A stretch of 64,000 bases of DNA. Source: Trichaptum fuscoviolaceum. Taxonomy: Eukaryota; Basidiomycota; Agaricomycetes; Hymenochaetales; Trichaptaceae. Shown piece after piece: positions 21,446 through 32,886 of this stretch. Below the pieces are notes generated by a model that made no database searches, was not told where the DNA came from, and saw nothing but the letters and a program-made list of their open reading frames with translations. Positions within the stretch are counted from its first letter, which is position 1; the number at the start of each line of letters is the position of its first letter. The stretch lies in NCBI GenBank assembly GCA_910574455.1, contig CAJSYZ010000007.1, forward strand, positions 2,859,773 to 2,923,772, given 5' to 3'. Made by a program: the position numbers and the translations under genes.

Positions 21446-23395
21446 ATGCGATTCCTGCTTGAACTCCTACTCGTCGCCCAGGCGGCATATGCAATTCGAA
21501 TCCCCTTCGATGTCCACACCGTTCCAGCTTACCACTCGCGAAATCTTCACCCTCGTGCTGTTACGCCGATAAAGAACCAATTAAATGCAGTGTATATCAC
21601 CAATATCACCCTCGGAGGTCGGACGATACCCGTCATGCTTGACACTGGAAGGTAGACACCGCATCTATCCGAAGCATCTACGTGCTAATCATCAAAGTGA
21701 AGCTCTGATTTATGGGTTACTGGAGATGTACCAAACTCCAAAGATTCAGGAAAGGCCGTGAAGCTAGAATATGCAGTGGGAGAGGCTTCAGGTTCGTCAA
21801 GTCAGTATGAAGTTATGGGACTGTCAATGACATATGGTTTATGGGCAGGCGATATTTTCTTCGCCCCTCTCACCTTCGCTGGAGTTAATGTTACAGATCA
21901 GGCTTTCTGTAAGCATGGCCACCTCCAAAACCCGTCTCATGCAATAACTTCGTGTAACTATAGTGCTTGTCAAGAACACGTCAACCTTCTCTACGGATAT
22001 CTCTGCTCAAGGGTACGACGGCCTCATCGGACTTGGCCCGAACTCCGGCTCACTAATTATGGATGAGCTTGATGAAGATGGAACGGGGGGTGATGCCGTT
22101 CTCGATCGAATTTTCCAATTGAACCAGACATCTCAAAACTACATCACTTTTATGCTTGACCGGAAGAACGATCCTCTAAGCACGGCAACTGGCCAATTTA
22201 CGATTGGAGAGCCTGTCAAAGGCTTTGAGAATATTACCAGCGCGCCAAAGCTTGATGTCATAAAGGTACCAGGACTAACGGACCGTGATCAACATTGGCA
22301 AATGTACACAGACGTAGACGGAGTAATTGGTCCGGATGGACAACCAATCAAGGTCGATTCTATTGTACCAAAGGCCCCCGATGGTCAACTCGTTGCTGTC
22401 ATTGATTCTGGCTTTACCCTTCCGCAAGTTAGTACTGCTGTTGAGGTATCCTGTACATGTTTTGACCCCCACGTACAGGTTCCTCGAATTATGTCGGACG
22501 CAATATATGGTCGTGTTCAAGGTGCAAGCTGGAATGTTGCTAACCAAGTGTGGACAATCCCATGTTCGCAAATGCTGAATATTTCGATCAAGTTTGGTGG
22601 TGTGACCTTCCCTATCCATCCTCTCGACACGTCATCCAGCGATTTTGGATTGACCGATTCATCCGGCAAACCCGTTTGTGTAGGAACAGTGAGTGGTCTG
22701 ACTGATTTGCTTTCACATATTTATGTGATCTACACAGTTTCAGCCTATCACTTCTGCGTTCAGTCTTCTCGGAGAGTAAGTGACTATCAGTATCGTGATA
22801 CAAAAACAGTAAAACTCAATTCTTGAAGATACGATATCATCCTGGGCATGGGCTATCGTACGTGTCTCACTAGTCATTCACCCCTTCTGAAACTTAAAAT
22901 TCCTTAGTTCGTAACGCCTATACCCTTATTGATTTTGGGAATCTTGTCGAAGGAACCACGAACGACAAAGTAAAGCCATATGTTCAGATGATACCGACCA
23001 CGAACGTAAACACTGCACACGACGACTTCGTAAAGGTCCGACTGAACGGCGTTGACACAACAGGAGACGCTTCCCAAGCACTTCTTCCTGTTGACCAAGG
23101 CCAGTCGTCTCCGGAATCCGAGTCCGAGAAGAAAGCCCATCTGGCTGAGAAGGTCCTGAGCCGTTGGCCGTACATCCTCCTCGGATCCCTTCTTCTATTC
23201 TTCATTCTAGTTGGTCTCTGTATTTGGCGTTGTTGTTGTCGTCGTCGAATTCAAGCCAAGAAAGCGGAGACATCTGCTGCGAAGCGGACTAGTTTGTTGC
23301 AGATGGGTCCTGTAGGTGCTGGATCCTACAAGCCCATACAAGAGCCTCCTCCAAATTCTGCTGGATTCCATGACCCATACCGCGCTGCTGTATAA
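21446..23395 (+). CDS. Membrane-anchored pepsin-type aspartic protease (A1 family)
   Basis: This is a secreted-pathway aspartyl protease. The start at 21446 gives a signal peptide (MRFLLELLLVAQAAYA). The N-lobe shows VYITNITLGGRTIPVMLDTG spliced into SDLWVTGD, so the first catalytic DTG(S) is present. Next come QGYDGLIGLGPNSGSLI and the second catalytic DSG in VAVIDSGFTLPQV. The C-lobe ends ILGMGYLRNAYTLIDFGNLV. A single transmembrane helix (WPYILLGSLLLFFILVGLCI, near 23165-23230) is followed by a Cys/Arg-rich stop-transfer (WRCCCRRRIQAKK) and a short cytosolic tail ending at TAA 23393-23395. N-glycosylation sequons (NIT, NVT, NTS, NQT) are frequent. The architecture fits a plasma-membrane or vacuolar-membrane protease of the basidiomycete type. 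Four to six short introns are present. Confidence 0.88.
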
Positions 23396-23614
23396 TGATG
23401 CCCTTCAGACTTGCTATCAGAATTGCTTTCGTGTAGTTACATGTAGGAGTTTAATCTATTTCTTATATCAGAGCTGGTCTTCAACTATGGATTATATACC
23501 CCAAGTATGGCCTTCCGGCAAGTTGAAACAAAAGTTCAATAAAGATCGTTAATAATCGTACATCCATATTGTCCATAAATACAGCTGTGAAGTACAAGAT
23601 ATATAAGTATATCA

Positions 23615-25006
23615 CTACGCCTTCCTCGCTCTCTTCCGTCCCGGTCCTCCTCCAGCACCCAAGCTCCTCAAGCAATCGTCACAGTACCATTGCTCAGGTA
23701 AGGGCTGCTTCAAACCAACACAGTCCAGGTGGAACTGAGTATATCAAATAAGTTTTGCAATTCAAATGGAGAGGGGAAATGATGCTTACCCATTGGAAGG
23801 GACAGTCATCGTTGTCGCAACCAATCATCTACGGAATTGGAAAATAATAAGACACTCATCCAAGAATCGTGTTTATGAGAATGCTTACCTCTCCATAAGA
23901 CATCTTCTGACAATAACAATATAACTCCTTATCTTCAGCGTCTCCCGACTCTTGGTCGTCGGCATCCGCATCTGCGTCGGCATCCTCTTCACCCTCTGCG
24001 TCTTCGTCGCCCAATGAAGACGGAGGACGACGCCCCCGAGAAGGCGATGGACGAGCCTGATGCGTTTGCCTTGTCCGCGCCTGCGGAGTATGAGCACGGG
24101 ATGATGTTGTTGCAGAAGTAACAGTATTTGTGCGACGGCTTGCTGGGTTAGAAAGGTCAGCTTGATGAGAGATCGCTCTCCCGGAGCGTGCGCGTTTTTG
24201 TGAAGTTTGGGTAGTGACGGCACTCGCGCTGACAGGTATCTCTGCAGCGCGGAGGCTCTCAACAACCTTGTCTATCGCTGTCGGACGAGCAGCAGTTGCA
24301 TTAGCGCTGAGAGTGATAGGTGCACCCGAGGGGGTTGGAAGTGTGCCAACTACGTAGCCGCCCCGAACTTCGTAGTGCTCTTGCGTAGGCTCGCCAGACA
24401 ATGTCATCACCTTCGCGAGATCATGGTCAAGCCTCGCGCTCACCCGTGTCATGGTCTCTACGAGTCGTTTTCCAAGAGCTATTTTGTCCAGAGACAGTTG
24501 ATCCAGTTCTTCGTATGCAGCAGCCACACGGGCTGGGATGTGATCCTTGGTGTCTTTTTCTTTACCATCTTCTTTAGGGTCCTTTGGAGTACTACTTTTC
24601 AGGGCACGACGAATATACCGTGTGGTGTCCTTTTGGACGTCCTGTTGCAGTTCTAAGTGGATAGATAAGTCGTTTAGCAACATAAGTAAGCAAGTGTACT
24701 AACCCATTGACCTTGTCTCTTTAATTTTGATTTCAGCAAGAAGGTGCTGAATCTCGTTGGGTACATTGTCGAGACCTTAAGAATAGATCAGAGACAGGAC
24801 CTAAGCAATGAACAAAACAAACAACATATAAAAGTTATACTACAAAGTAACCTGATTGTTACCATCTAACTGATGTAACCGTGAGAAGAGATATAACCAC
24901 CGCTCCGGAAGCAACTTTATAAAGTATCGAAGAAACACTCACTATTTACGAATTCTGTTGTAATATAGGCGGCCTCTTCTTGACCGGCAGGAGCGCCATT
25001 GTTCAT
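23615..25006 (-). CDS. ING-family histone-tail reader with PHD finger
   Basis: This is an ING protein (Yng1/Yng2/Pho23 class), a subunit of histone acetyltransferase or deacetylase complexes that reads H3K4 methylation. The start MNNGAPAGQEEAAYITTEFV at 25006 leads into the ING domain (LDNVPNEIQHLLAEIKIKET, MELQQDVQKDTTRYIRRAL, RVAAAYEELDQLSLDKIALG). A Ser/Arg/Pro-rich basic middle and an acidic stretch (DEDAEGEEDADADADADDQE) follow. The PHD finger reads ELYCYCQKMSYGEMIGCDND, then CPFQWFHLDCVGL, then WYCDDC, with the C4HC3 ligands and the Trp of the methyl-lysine pocket. A lysine/arginine end (GRKRARKA) precedes TAG 23615-23617. Four introns are likely. It is tail-to-tail with the protease gene, with 219 bp between. 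Confidence 0.9.
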
Positions 25007-25467
25007 TGCACCCAGATGCTGTGCCAAAGGTCAAAACTAAAGTCTTATTTCGTGGCGAATAAGTCAATCCCGGACCTATTTGGCTGACTAAAACGGAACT
25101 TGAGGTTCAGAGTTGATGTCTTTCGATTCTTTGAGATTTCTCAGAAGGTCCAACCACTAATTTTGTCTGATAGTTAAGGACAAGCAAGGGCATCGATAGG
25201 AAATTGACAATCGATCGGTGATTAACACAGAGTTATTCGTCTTTCGCTAAGAAGTGTTGAAGTATAAGTTCGTGGTTGGATGAAGAGATGTGTGGTGGTG
25301 GCTGTGCACCAAATGGGCTGAGCCAAAACAACATGAAGGCACTCTTACTAAGGTGAGCCAGGAGAAATGAGCAGCTATCAAACAATGCTATAAAATACAG
25401 CGGGGTAATCTACGGAAAGAAGAAAGACAAACTGCCACAACATATTATACTTTTGCATAGTACAAAC
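25007..25467. other. ING promoter / MRT4 3' flank
   Basis: No gene is seen in these 461 bp. They contain the 5' flank of the ING gene and the 3' flank of MRT4, both transcribed leftward. Confidence 0.5.
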
Positions 25468-26437
25468 TTAATCACTCATGGCCTCATCGTCCTCTCCCGT
25501 GTCTCCTTTACCTGCCCTTGGTTCCTTGCTCTCTATCTCAACTACCTCACCACTGACCGAATCCCATCGTGCTTTTAGATGCACCCGGAAAACGACCATC
25601 TTCTCGCCAACAAGCTTTAATAATTGCGCTTGCTCACTCGTCAACGGCTTGCCCTTCGTGCAAACGCGATGTGGTGCTTCAAGTGTCGGAACGCCACGGA
25701 CCATTTTTGTGTGCAGACCAAGCCTTCGAAGTTGGGGCTCCTCACTGTGTGCCATAGGTTCCGGGGGATCGGTGTGGTGTTGCAGGACAGGACCTTCGGG
25801 AAGAATTACATCTCGCGACGCTATATTTCCGTTGCGCCCAAAATCGGGCACCTTGAAGTCCTCAAACCATTCGATGACTTCGGTTGGTTCCCAGTCTGTG
25901 AAGAACAGGCCAACTTGACCTTGCATTTGCTATGCGGATTATTAGGAAGGGCTGAGACGAGAGAATGAAACTTTTACGCACCTTTGCAATTTTGTGAAGC
26001 CCCTCTTTGTGCTCTTCTTCCGGCGACGTACCCAACGCTTTCGCCATGACAGCACATCTCCCAAAGAACAGACGGGCAGTTCTATTTTGACGTCAAAAAC
26101 CCAAGCCGACCATGAAGGTGAACAAGCAAACCCTTTCCATAGCTCTCTAATCTTATTCATGTGTGTGCTTCGCATGGAATCGACCTCCAGAACCCAGCAA
26201 TACCTCCATTTGTCGGCATTCTCATGTATCTGCGCATGCCAATAGTCAGATTCGAAGAGAAGACAGGTCCATGGGTTTGTGCTTCTCACTTGAGTAATGA
26301 GAGATTCCTTCTGCTCTTTTGTCTTTTTCTCGACCTTCGTCAGAGATACTACACCACTTATCTGATGAGCATACTCGTGGTACAGCAGATGAACCAAGTT
26401 ATCTCTCACCGAGTTTCGAGCGCTTTGATTTGGGCAT
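25468..26437 (-). CDS. MRT4: MRT4, ribosome assembly factor (P0-like)
   Basis: Mrt4 is a paralogue of ribosomal stalk protein P0 that holds the stalk site on pre-60S particles in the nucleolus until P0 replaces it. The start MPKSKRSKL at 26437 ends the first exon; the next begins VSLTKVEKKTKEQKESLITQ. Middle exons give MRSTHMNKIRELWK and the LGTSPEEEHKEGLHKIAK region. The last exon holds MQGQVGLFFTDWEPTEVIEW, GRNGNIASRDVILPEGPV, EPQLRRLGLHTKMVRGVPTL and LTSEQAQLLKLVGEKMVVFR, ending in an acidic tail (GDTGEDDEAMSD) at TAA 25468-25470. This matches Mrt4 rather than P0, which would carry the longer stalk C-terminus. Five short introns are likely. Confidence 0.92.
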
Positions 26438-26681
26438 TGTGATAAGGTTCACTCGCGATGAGCAGGAGATGAGAGGAATAGATAGTAGATACTACAGAAG
26501 AGAGGACGAGGGCGATAATTAGACGCGACAAAAATTTACACAGCCACACTGGCACTCAGGCTTCACTGAGACTCGCAACTTGAAGCCAGACGTTAGTACA
26601 TTTATCTCACTTCCAACCTCTCGATAAATTTGCGACTGGCTTGCGAGTCTACCACATCACTATCTTCTCCCTTATACCCTC
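26438..26681. promoter_or_regulatory. Divergent MRT4/DOHH promoter
   Basis: These 244 bp separate the start codons of MRT4 (minus) and the deoxyhypusine hydroxylase gene (plus). Both proteins serve translation, so shared regulation is plausible, but no specific motif was identified. Confidence 0.5.
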
Positions 26682-27953
26682 ATGATACTCGACGTCTCCG
26701 AGGACTCGTATTCCGCACTCAGGGCGTCGCTACTCAACAAATCTGGCTCAGTGCCTCTGCATGAGCGATTTAGAGCCCTCTTCACCTTAAAGTCACTGAA
26801 AACCGACCAGGCAATCGAAATCATATCAGAAGGTGTGCCAATATCTACACCCTTCGACGCCGAGCTAAATGTACAGTACATCAGGCTTCGAAGACGAGTC
26901 CGCATTGCTCAAGCATGAGCTTGCATACTGCCTTGGCCAGATCAAGAACGATAAGGCTTTGCCAGTCTTAGAATCCGTTCTTCGAGATAGAGCGGAAGAT
27001 CCAATGGTGCGCCATGAAGTAGGTGCATATGCTCTGATCCACTACATGCTTTCCCAGCTCTGACATTCTGGAGGCAGGCCGCAGAAGCCATGGGAGCAAT
27101 CTCTGCACCATCTGCTAAAGGAGTCCTTCGAGAGTATCTGTCCGATCCTGAGCGAACTGTCCGCGAGACGTGTGAGATCGCGCTGGCTAAGATCGAATGG
27201 GACCATTCGGAGGAGGGTCAACGAATACATTCACAGGAAGGTTATGCATCGGAACCTCCGTAAGTTGTATGTCCCCTGTATGTCTTAACTCTGACTGGGG
27301 TCTCTTTAGAGTGTATACATCAATAGACCCTGCACCACCAAGCTCTGGACTTCTGGCTGGTAAGGGCATACCAACCGGTGTTGCGCGAGATGATGTCAAG
27401 GCGCTTCGAGAAACACTACTCAATCCCAAGCTCCCGTTGTTCGAACGTTATCGTGCGATGTTCACACTTCGAAATATAGGCACAACAGAAGCTGTAGATG
27501 CACTTGCCGACGGTTTCCGGGATGACAGCGCACTGTTCAAGTATGTCACGACCAGAAGAAATTGTCTGAAATTTTGCTGATATGTTATAGGCACGAGATC
27601 GCATTTGTTTTCGGACAACTTTTATCTTCATATTCTGTTCCTGCCCTTCTCAAAGTGCTACAGAACAATGAAGAATCCGATATGGTTCGACACGAAGCTG
27701 CAGAAGCTTTGGGCGGTATTGCAACTCCTGAAGTCCTGCCGTACCTAAAGGAGTGGATGAATCGACCTGATGCCCCGCGAGTAGTTCGTGAAAGCTGCCA
27801 GGTTGCTATAGATATGTGGGAGGTACATTCAACATCGTATTTAATCGCCATTTGATCTTCTGACCTTGTTTATGTTAGTACGAGAACTCTGATGAGTTCC
27901 AATATGCAGACGGACTCTTTAAAACCGAGAGTGGATCTAGAATCGCCGTTTGA
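26682..27953 (+). CDS. LIA1: Deoxyhypusine hydroxylase
   Basis: This di-iron HEAT-repeat enzyme hydroxylates the deoxyhypusine of eIF5A, the last step of hypusine formation. The start at 26682 is [20 protein letters not shown]. Four His-Glu metal-ligand motifs are present: [16 protein letters not shown], which an intron splits from [22 protein letters not shown], split by another intron; and [20 protein letters not shown]. Each half has the family's [15 protein letters not shown] / [15 protein letters not shown] repeat. The ends of the two halves ([40 protein letters not shown]) match, as expected for the internal two-fold repeat. The protein finishes [11 protein letters not shown] at TGA 27951-27953. 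Length is standard for the family. Confidence 0.94.
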
Positions 27954-28107
27954 ACTTCATGTACGTTGCAGACAAGATATGTTTTTGAGGCGGAACACGA
28001 ATGCGATGCATTGCATAGTCTCATTGGTATAAAGTACATATGACCGTCTCTAATTGTACAGGAAATAGGCAAAGTGTTTTGCATGTTTATGCAGAGAAGT
28101 CCCATCC

Positions 28108-29076
28108 TCACTCCTGATCGAACACGAGTGTCCTAATCTCGATGGACTGTCTCTTAGGCGCGTTGGGCGGGCTCGATGCGTCCAAGAACGCCGTGTGAGG
28201 CGTCAGGCGTGCCTTTCCGACGTCGGAGTCGTAGCACTTGATGAATGTCACTTCGTCCGGCCTCTGGTCGCTCAGGTAATACCACTGCAAGTTCGGGTTG
28301 TATTTCACTGCGAATGTCCCGCCAACTCTGTCTGGGTAAATGAAGCGCACAGGAATAAGATCGTGCTCGGTATCAAGAGTGCGCCAGTCCGCGACAGCCA
28401 GTGGCTTGTGCGCAACTGGGTTCCCGATAGGCCGCCAGACGTTGATGATGCGGACTCGACCCTTCAGAAGACGTTCAGCATCATCTCCAAGATGCCGATA
28501 TACCCGCTGCACGCTCGCGTCGAACGTCTGGTCAATATGAACACGTTCCTGGTTAACGGAAGCACACAATGAGCACGATCCCTGACAGATGATTCTGAGC
28601 TGTACTTACAACTGGTCCACGAATATCTTGCTTGCCCTCTGCTTCTTCGTAATTACGTCTGAAAGTCAAGGACTTCAGCGCTATTCAAGTTGCATGTGAG
28701 GGTATGTGACGTTTGTTACTCACCTGATTGTATGGTCAAAAATGACCACCCGCTTAACTCCCAGCTCCTTCTTCAGCAATTCCTCAACCTCCTTATAGTA
28801 CACTTTCTCGATGCGCTCTTCGTCGAGGAAATCTTTCTCTGAGCTCTCATGCTTCACAAACTGGAACCCGGACTTGTCCAGCCCGATATCGTACTTATCC
28901 TCGTAGCCTCGCACGTCGTGAACGACAGCCGGATGAGGCTCGTTACCGAGATTATGTTTCGGGACGCCTTCCGGAGGAGATTGCACATACTGGAATGGTG
29001 GCTCCTCTCCGATGGGTGTGTAGTAGTTCAGAGTCGTTGGTACGTCATGAGCTGGTGCTTGTACTTCAACGGACAT
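28108..29076 (-). CDS. CmcJ/AsaB-type hydroxylase/desaturase-like oxidoreductase
   Basis: This belongs to the family that includes cephamycin CmcJ, fungal AsaB and 'GA4 desaturase-like' proteins, putative non-haem iron enzymes often found with secondary metabolism. The start at 29076 is MSVEVQAPAHDVPTTLNYYT. Then come the family landmarks KRVVIFDHTIRR, an intron, and HIDQTFDASVQRV (candidate HxD metal ligands). Next are RIINVWRPIGNPVAHKPLAV, WYYLSDQRPDEVTFIKCYDS, TPHTAFLD (candidate distal His) and RQSIEIRTLVF, with TGA at 28108. An upstream in-frame extension to 29280 exists, but the conserved family start is the one chosen. No biosynthetic core gene is visible nearby, so a substrate cannot be proposed. 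It is tail-to-tail with DOHH, 154 bp apart. Confidence 0.85.
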
Positions 29077-29549
29077 TGTCCTGAGATTGCAAATATGCGA
29101 CTGTGAGGGGTAAAGTGTTGTAAGAACGATTGATGATAGCGCTTTCTTTATATACAGCTTCGTTGGTGTGTTACATAGCAGCTCCTTCTGATTCCTAACA
29201 TTGGATGTGTAATGCATGGGGTTGCGCTTGATAAGTTGAGGCCCTAGTTCCCACTTCTCGAAGTCGCAAAGGCACGCCATTCTGATGTAATCTTGTGAAA
29301 TCGGCGTCGGTGAAAGCCTCAGAGCCTCTTAGAGCATCATATTCGAACATAAGCAATACCCAGCTTATCATTGTACATTCTGCCTTACAATTGCCTTACA
29401 AACATCACAAAAGTTGGATGAGCACGACGCTCGACCAAAGGATACAGTACATATGAAAAGCGCGAAGAATATTAGTATAAAAATAACAAAAGCAATCCCA
29501 TACGATTCTAAGGTGCGGAGAAACGAGAATCTTCGCTCATACATATCGG
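29077..29549. other. Promoter of the CmcJ-like gene and 3' flank of the coiled-coil gene
   Basis: No separate gene is seen. TTTATATA on the minus strand near 29148-29155 lies about 75 bp ahead of the CmcJ-like start and may be its TATA element. Confidence 0.4.
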
Positions 29550-31134
29550 TTATCGCCTCCGGACTTTCTTAGAAGTCGTTGCTGGGTAGGGGCTATTCCT
29601 CTTCGTCCCTGCCGATCCGGAGAATTTGCCCGATTGCGCCTGTGTCTGGGCTCGGCGAGGTGGGGGTGGCGTTTGTAAGTTAGATGCCCGAGCTTCCTTC
29701 AGTCTCTCTGTGCCATAGAGTTCGGTGCGATTGTCCTATGCGGGCATAAGAACAGTTTATTATAAATACAGCTCGAATTAATCAGGATTACTCACCTCGA
29801 AGCCTAACATAAGTTCGTCTTCTTCGTCGTCATCTTCATGCGAGTTTTGCGAAGGCGACTGATAGTCTCCATCAGAATTGCTTCCGATCTCATAGGTTCG
29901 TCCTGCGCCATTCTTGTATAACCTCCCTCTTGCTCGAGATCGCGCAGGACGGCGCGAAGATGCACTTTCATAAGCGCCATGGCCATCTTCTTCGATGCCG
30001 TCTGAGTAGGAAATGGAGACGTTATCAACTTCAATTGACTGAGAGCGAGTCGTAATTTCATCTTCAGCCAAGATATTCTGGGAGTCTACGCTTTCCTCCT
30101 TAACTGGCACCTCGACCACGGCATGCACCCTCCTAATAACCATCTGCTTAGCATCTGGCCGTACTTGCATGGATTTCAGAGGCTGCTGTGGTTGAATATA
30201 TGGCGCTGCCTGTTTCGAAGAGCCAGACGGATAGCCGGTTGCTCGCGTCGATTTCTTGCGAGACACTACGGTGCTGGATGAAGAAATCTGACTTTGCGGC
30301 GGTCGGCCGGATGAAAGACGCGAGACTCGGCCTGAAACATCTCCATCAGGTGTATAGTCGGTAGGTTCTGATGTTGTTGCTGAAGTAGTCATAGAGTATT
30401 GTTGAGAAGTAGAAGCACCACGGTTAGACCTGGATGCCTGAGAGCGTGGCGTCAAAGGCTCCTGGTTGTATATATCCCTCCTATTCACCTACAGACAACC
30501 AAGCACTCGATTTAGCATACCGCGGCAACAGAATGAGCGCGACACGCACGTATAATTGTTGTGCCACCAGTTCATCCACCCGAGACGAGAGTCTTGACCT
30601 TTCCTCTTCAACCCGCATGAACTGGTCTTTCCATTGCTGTGCTTCTTTCCGTAGTTGTGAGATAGTCTCAGCTTGATGATCTATCTGAAAGAGAGTGAAA
30701 AGCATTATCATATGCAAAGAGGTGTAGCTTCACCATCCATTCGGCCTTCTCGCTCTACCTCGGCCACACGAAGGTCAGATAGTACAGATGTAATGGCAAT
30801 CATCCTGACTCACAGCTGCCTTCCATCTTTCAACCTCACGCTTTGCTCCCTCTAGTTCTACTAGAGATTCCATCTTCTCCTGCAATAGTTTATCCCTTTC
30901 ACGTCGCAAGTCATCGCGATCGCGCTGAGCCTCACGCTCATTTTGTAGTGCTAAACTTAAGTCTGCTTTGCTCGATTCTTCCGCTAAAGCAAGCTGGTGA
31001 TTTCAAATCTAAATCAAAACCCATATCAGTTGACAGACTCAGATAGGACTGACAGCATGGTTCGCAGACTGGACAAAAGTTGTAACTGCGTCTTTCAGCA
31101 CTGTCGTTGGCGACGTTGATGTCGAAGGCACCAT
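29550..31134 (-). CDS. Coiled-coil protein of unknown function
   Basis: I do not recognise the family. The start at 31134 gives SPTTVLKDAVTTFVQSANHA. Charged heptad-rich segments predicted to form a coiled coil follow (LAEESSKADLSLALQNERER, DRDDLRREREKLLQEKMESL, ETISQLRKEAQQWKDQFMRV, SRLSSRVDELVAQQLYV). The C-terminal half is Ser/Thr/Arg-rich and likely disordered. It carries an RRVHAVVEVPVKEES stretch, an acidic run (HEDDDEEDELMLGFE), a proline run (TPPPPRR) and a basic end (SKKVRRR) at TAA 29550-29552. This pattern suggests a nuclear or scaffold protein, perhaps interacting with chromatin, but that is inference. Several short introns interrupt the coiled-coil part. Confidence 0.65.
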
Positions 31135-31625
31135 CGTGTTGGTGGTTATTTGTACCTGAGCGCTTCTGAAACTTCAGGTTATAAGCGAGCTCAGGCTATG
31201 CTGATCTATTATTAACCACAGGCTAGACTTCCACAAACTCTCAAGAATTTTCGACGTGAATAGACACAAGAAACAGCCAGTATTCCTGTGAGAGATGCAC
31301 ACCTCCAATCGTCTCTCAATTCTCTCTTTCAGCCCTTTTTACATTTATACATCTAAAAACCCGATTTTGGATGTATCTGACATACATATGTACTTCATCG
31401 CAAAGTATACCCTTCAAGAGTGAAGGTAAATGTAGTCCGCACAAGGTAAGCAGGTATTAGAATAGGAGCTGAGATATGAAACAATAAGGAAGGACAAGAT
31501 AAGGAAGTAAAATGAACAGCGGAACACATAGAAATCGTACAACACAACAAGAAAGGAAGCAAAATTGATATAGGTAAATGCGGGTGGAAAAAGCAGGATT
31601 CAATCCAGGAGTGGATCATTTCAGA
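31135..31625. other. Intergenic, no gene seen
   Basis: This AT-richer flank lies upstream of the coiled-coil gene and downstream of the small membrane-protein gene. An ORF at 31395-31619 (minus) is low-complexity and looks fortuitous. Confidence 0.45.
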
Positions 31626-32650
31626 TTAGTGTAGGTAAGGGCCGCGTAGCACAGTTACTTCGTTTTGTTTTCCGCGCAACTTCGAGCAGTCTGTCCTAGT
31701 GCTGAAGAAGTTGCTTGAGCCCCGGAGTCCACGCGGACGGCGCGGTGGTGTCGAAGAGAGTATTTGTGAGCCATCACCTAAATTTGAGCTGATAGAGCAC
31801 CCAAATTCAAATATTTGCCAAGAGCCGATGGAGGTGTCTGAGATACTAGAAGATAGACGGCATGCTTTCTTGGTTGCGTTGAGGTGAGCTGCACATGGCA
31901 CTAGAATTACCTCCGAGGTAACGGGTCCAGACATGGATGCAGACGGCGAAGAGGGACGTGAAGCTGGGCGCGGAAGCATTCCACCATCGTTACTAAAGCT
32001 TGAACGAGCGCGGCACCTGACGAGGGGAGGTAGTTGGGGGAATGCAGATTCAATTCTGGAAGCTGGCGGGTTCTCCGAAACTTCAGAGAATTTGCTCGCG
32101 TATGGTAGGGTCAGAGTGGAGGAGCTTTTACCCCCAGAACTGACAACCTTATAGTTCCTCAAGTATTGAAAGATTTTTTTAGACCACTTGCAGAACCTCT
32201 CCAGTCCAAACAATAGGAAGATGACGACCAGGACAATGGTGGCTAGAAAAGCATTAGCTCTGGTTGCCGAGCTTCAAAAGAGCAGCACATACTGATCCAG
32301 ATGAGGTCGTTCTTGCAGAAACCAATATTGTTTGAGATCCGTTTGCACTGCGACGATTGCGAAAAAGCAGAGTCTGCGATGAAAGCCATTTCATAGAGAT
32401 GTCTGCGCGGACGTATGACAATGTCACTTGAGAGCTCTGCTGATCTGGAGATGTTAGTGTCCTCAACTCTTGCCGCTTAACCAAGCAGGTTACTGTGACG
32501 TTGGTAGAAAAGGACGTTGGCCAGAAAATACGGCTGACGGCCAGACGTGTCAGCCAAAAAGTACATGCATAAGATGGCAAGACTATAGTCCTTAAAAGAG
32601 TTTGTTTCAGGGCGTAAAATAGTAACATCGGTGGTTGCATTCGAGATTGA
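31626..32650 (-). CDS. Small membrane protein of unknown function
   Basis: The family is not recognised. The best-supported joint removes an intron with donor GTATGT in about 32290 and acceptor TAG in about 32247. It yields RRHLYEMAFIADSAFSQSSQ ... NNIGFCKNDLIW, then the transmembrane helix ITTIVLVVIFLLFGLERFCK, then a juxtamembrane basic region and a long Ser/Pro-rich tail (FPQLPPLVRCRARSSF, RPASRPSSPSAS). The tail ends VLRGPYLH at the stop at 31626. The 5' exons around 32400-32640 are uncertain. One candidate start is MQPPMLLFYALKQTLLRTIV, which is hydrophobic and could be a signal anchor, but its frame does not join cleanly. The gene diverges from GUT2. Confidence 0.4.
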
Positions 32651-32886
32651 GAATTGAGACCAAGAGCGATGTTGGTTGAGTTCAATAGATTGGAAGGCGG
32701 CGGTCCGTTTTGCTCCGTGAGCTGGGCCGGGCCGGGATTCCGAGTCTACCGGCGGACGCACGTTCCGCGCGGTGGCAAGAGGAGATTTGTTGAGTTCAAC
32801 GCTTTTTATAAGTCTCAGCGGAATGTAACATCGACGATAGTTATTTATCTTTCCCCCTGTCCATTTTCTTGACAACGTCCGCATCG
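32651..32886. promoter_or_regulatory. GUT2 promoter (probably divergent)
   Basis: This flank lies between the small membrane-protein gene and the GUT2 start. A ctttttataa block near 32802-32811 lies about 80 bp before the GUT2 ATG and may serve as a TATA element. A tccccctgtcc CT-rich stretch sits next to the start. Confidence 0.4.

Noticed and set aside
29077..29280. N-terminal extension of the CmcJ-like protein starting MACLCDFEKWELG
   Set aside because: The frame is open upstream, but it crosses a likely TATA element and the family's usual start corresponds to MSVEVQAP at 29076.
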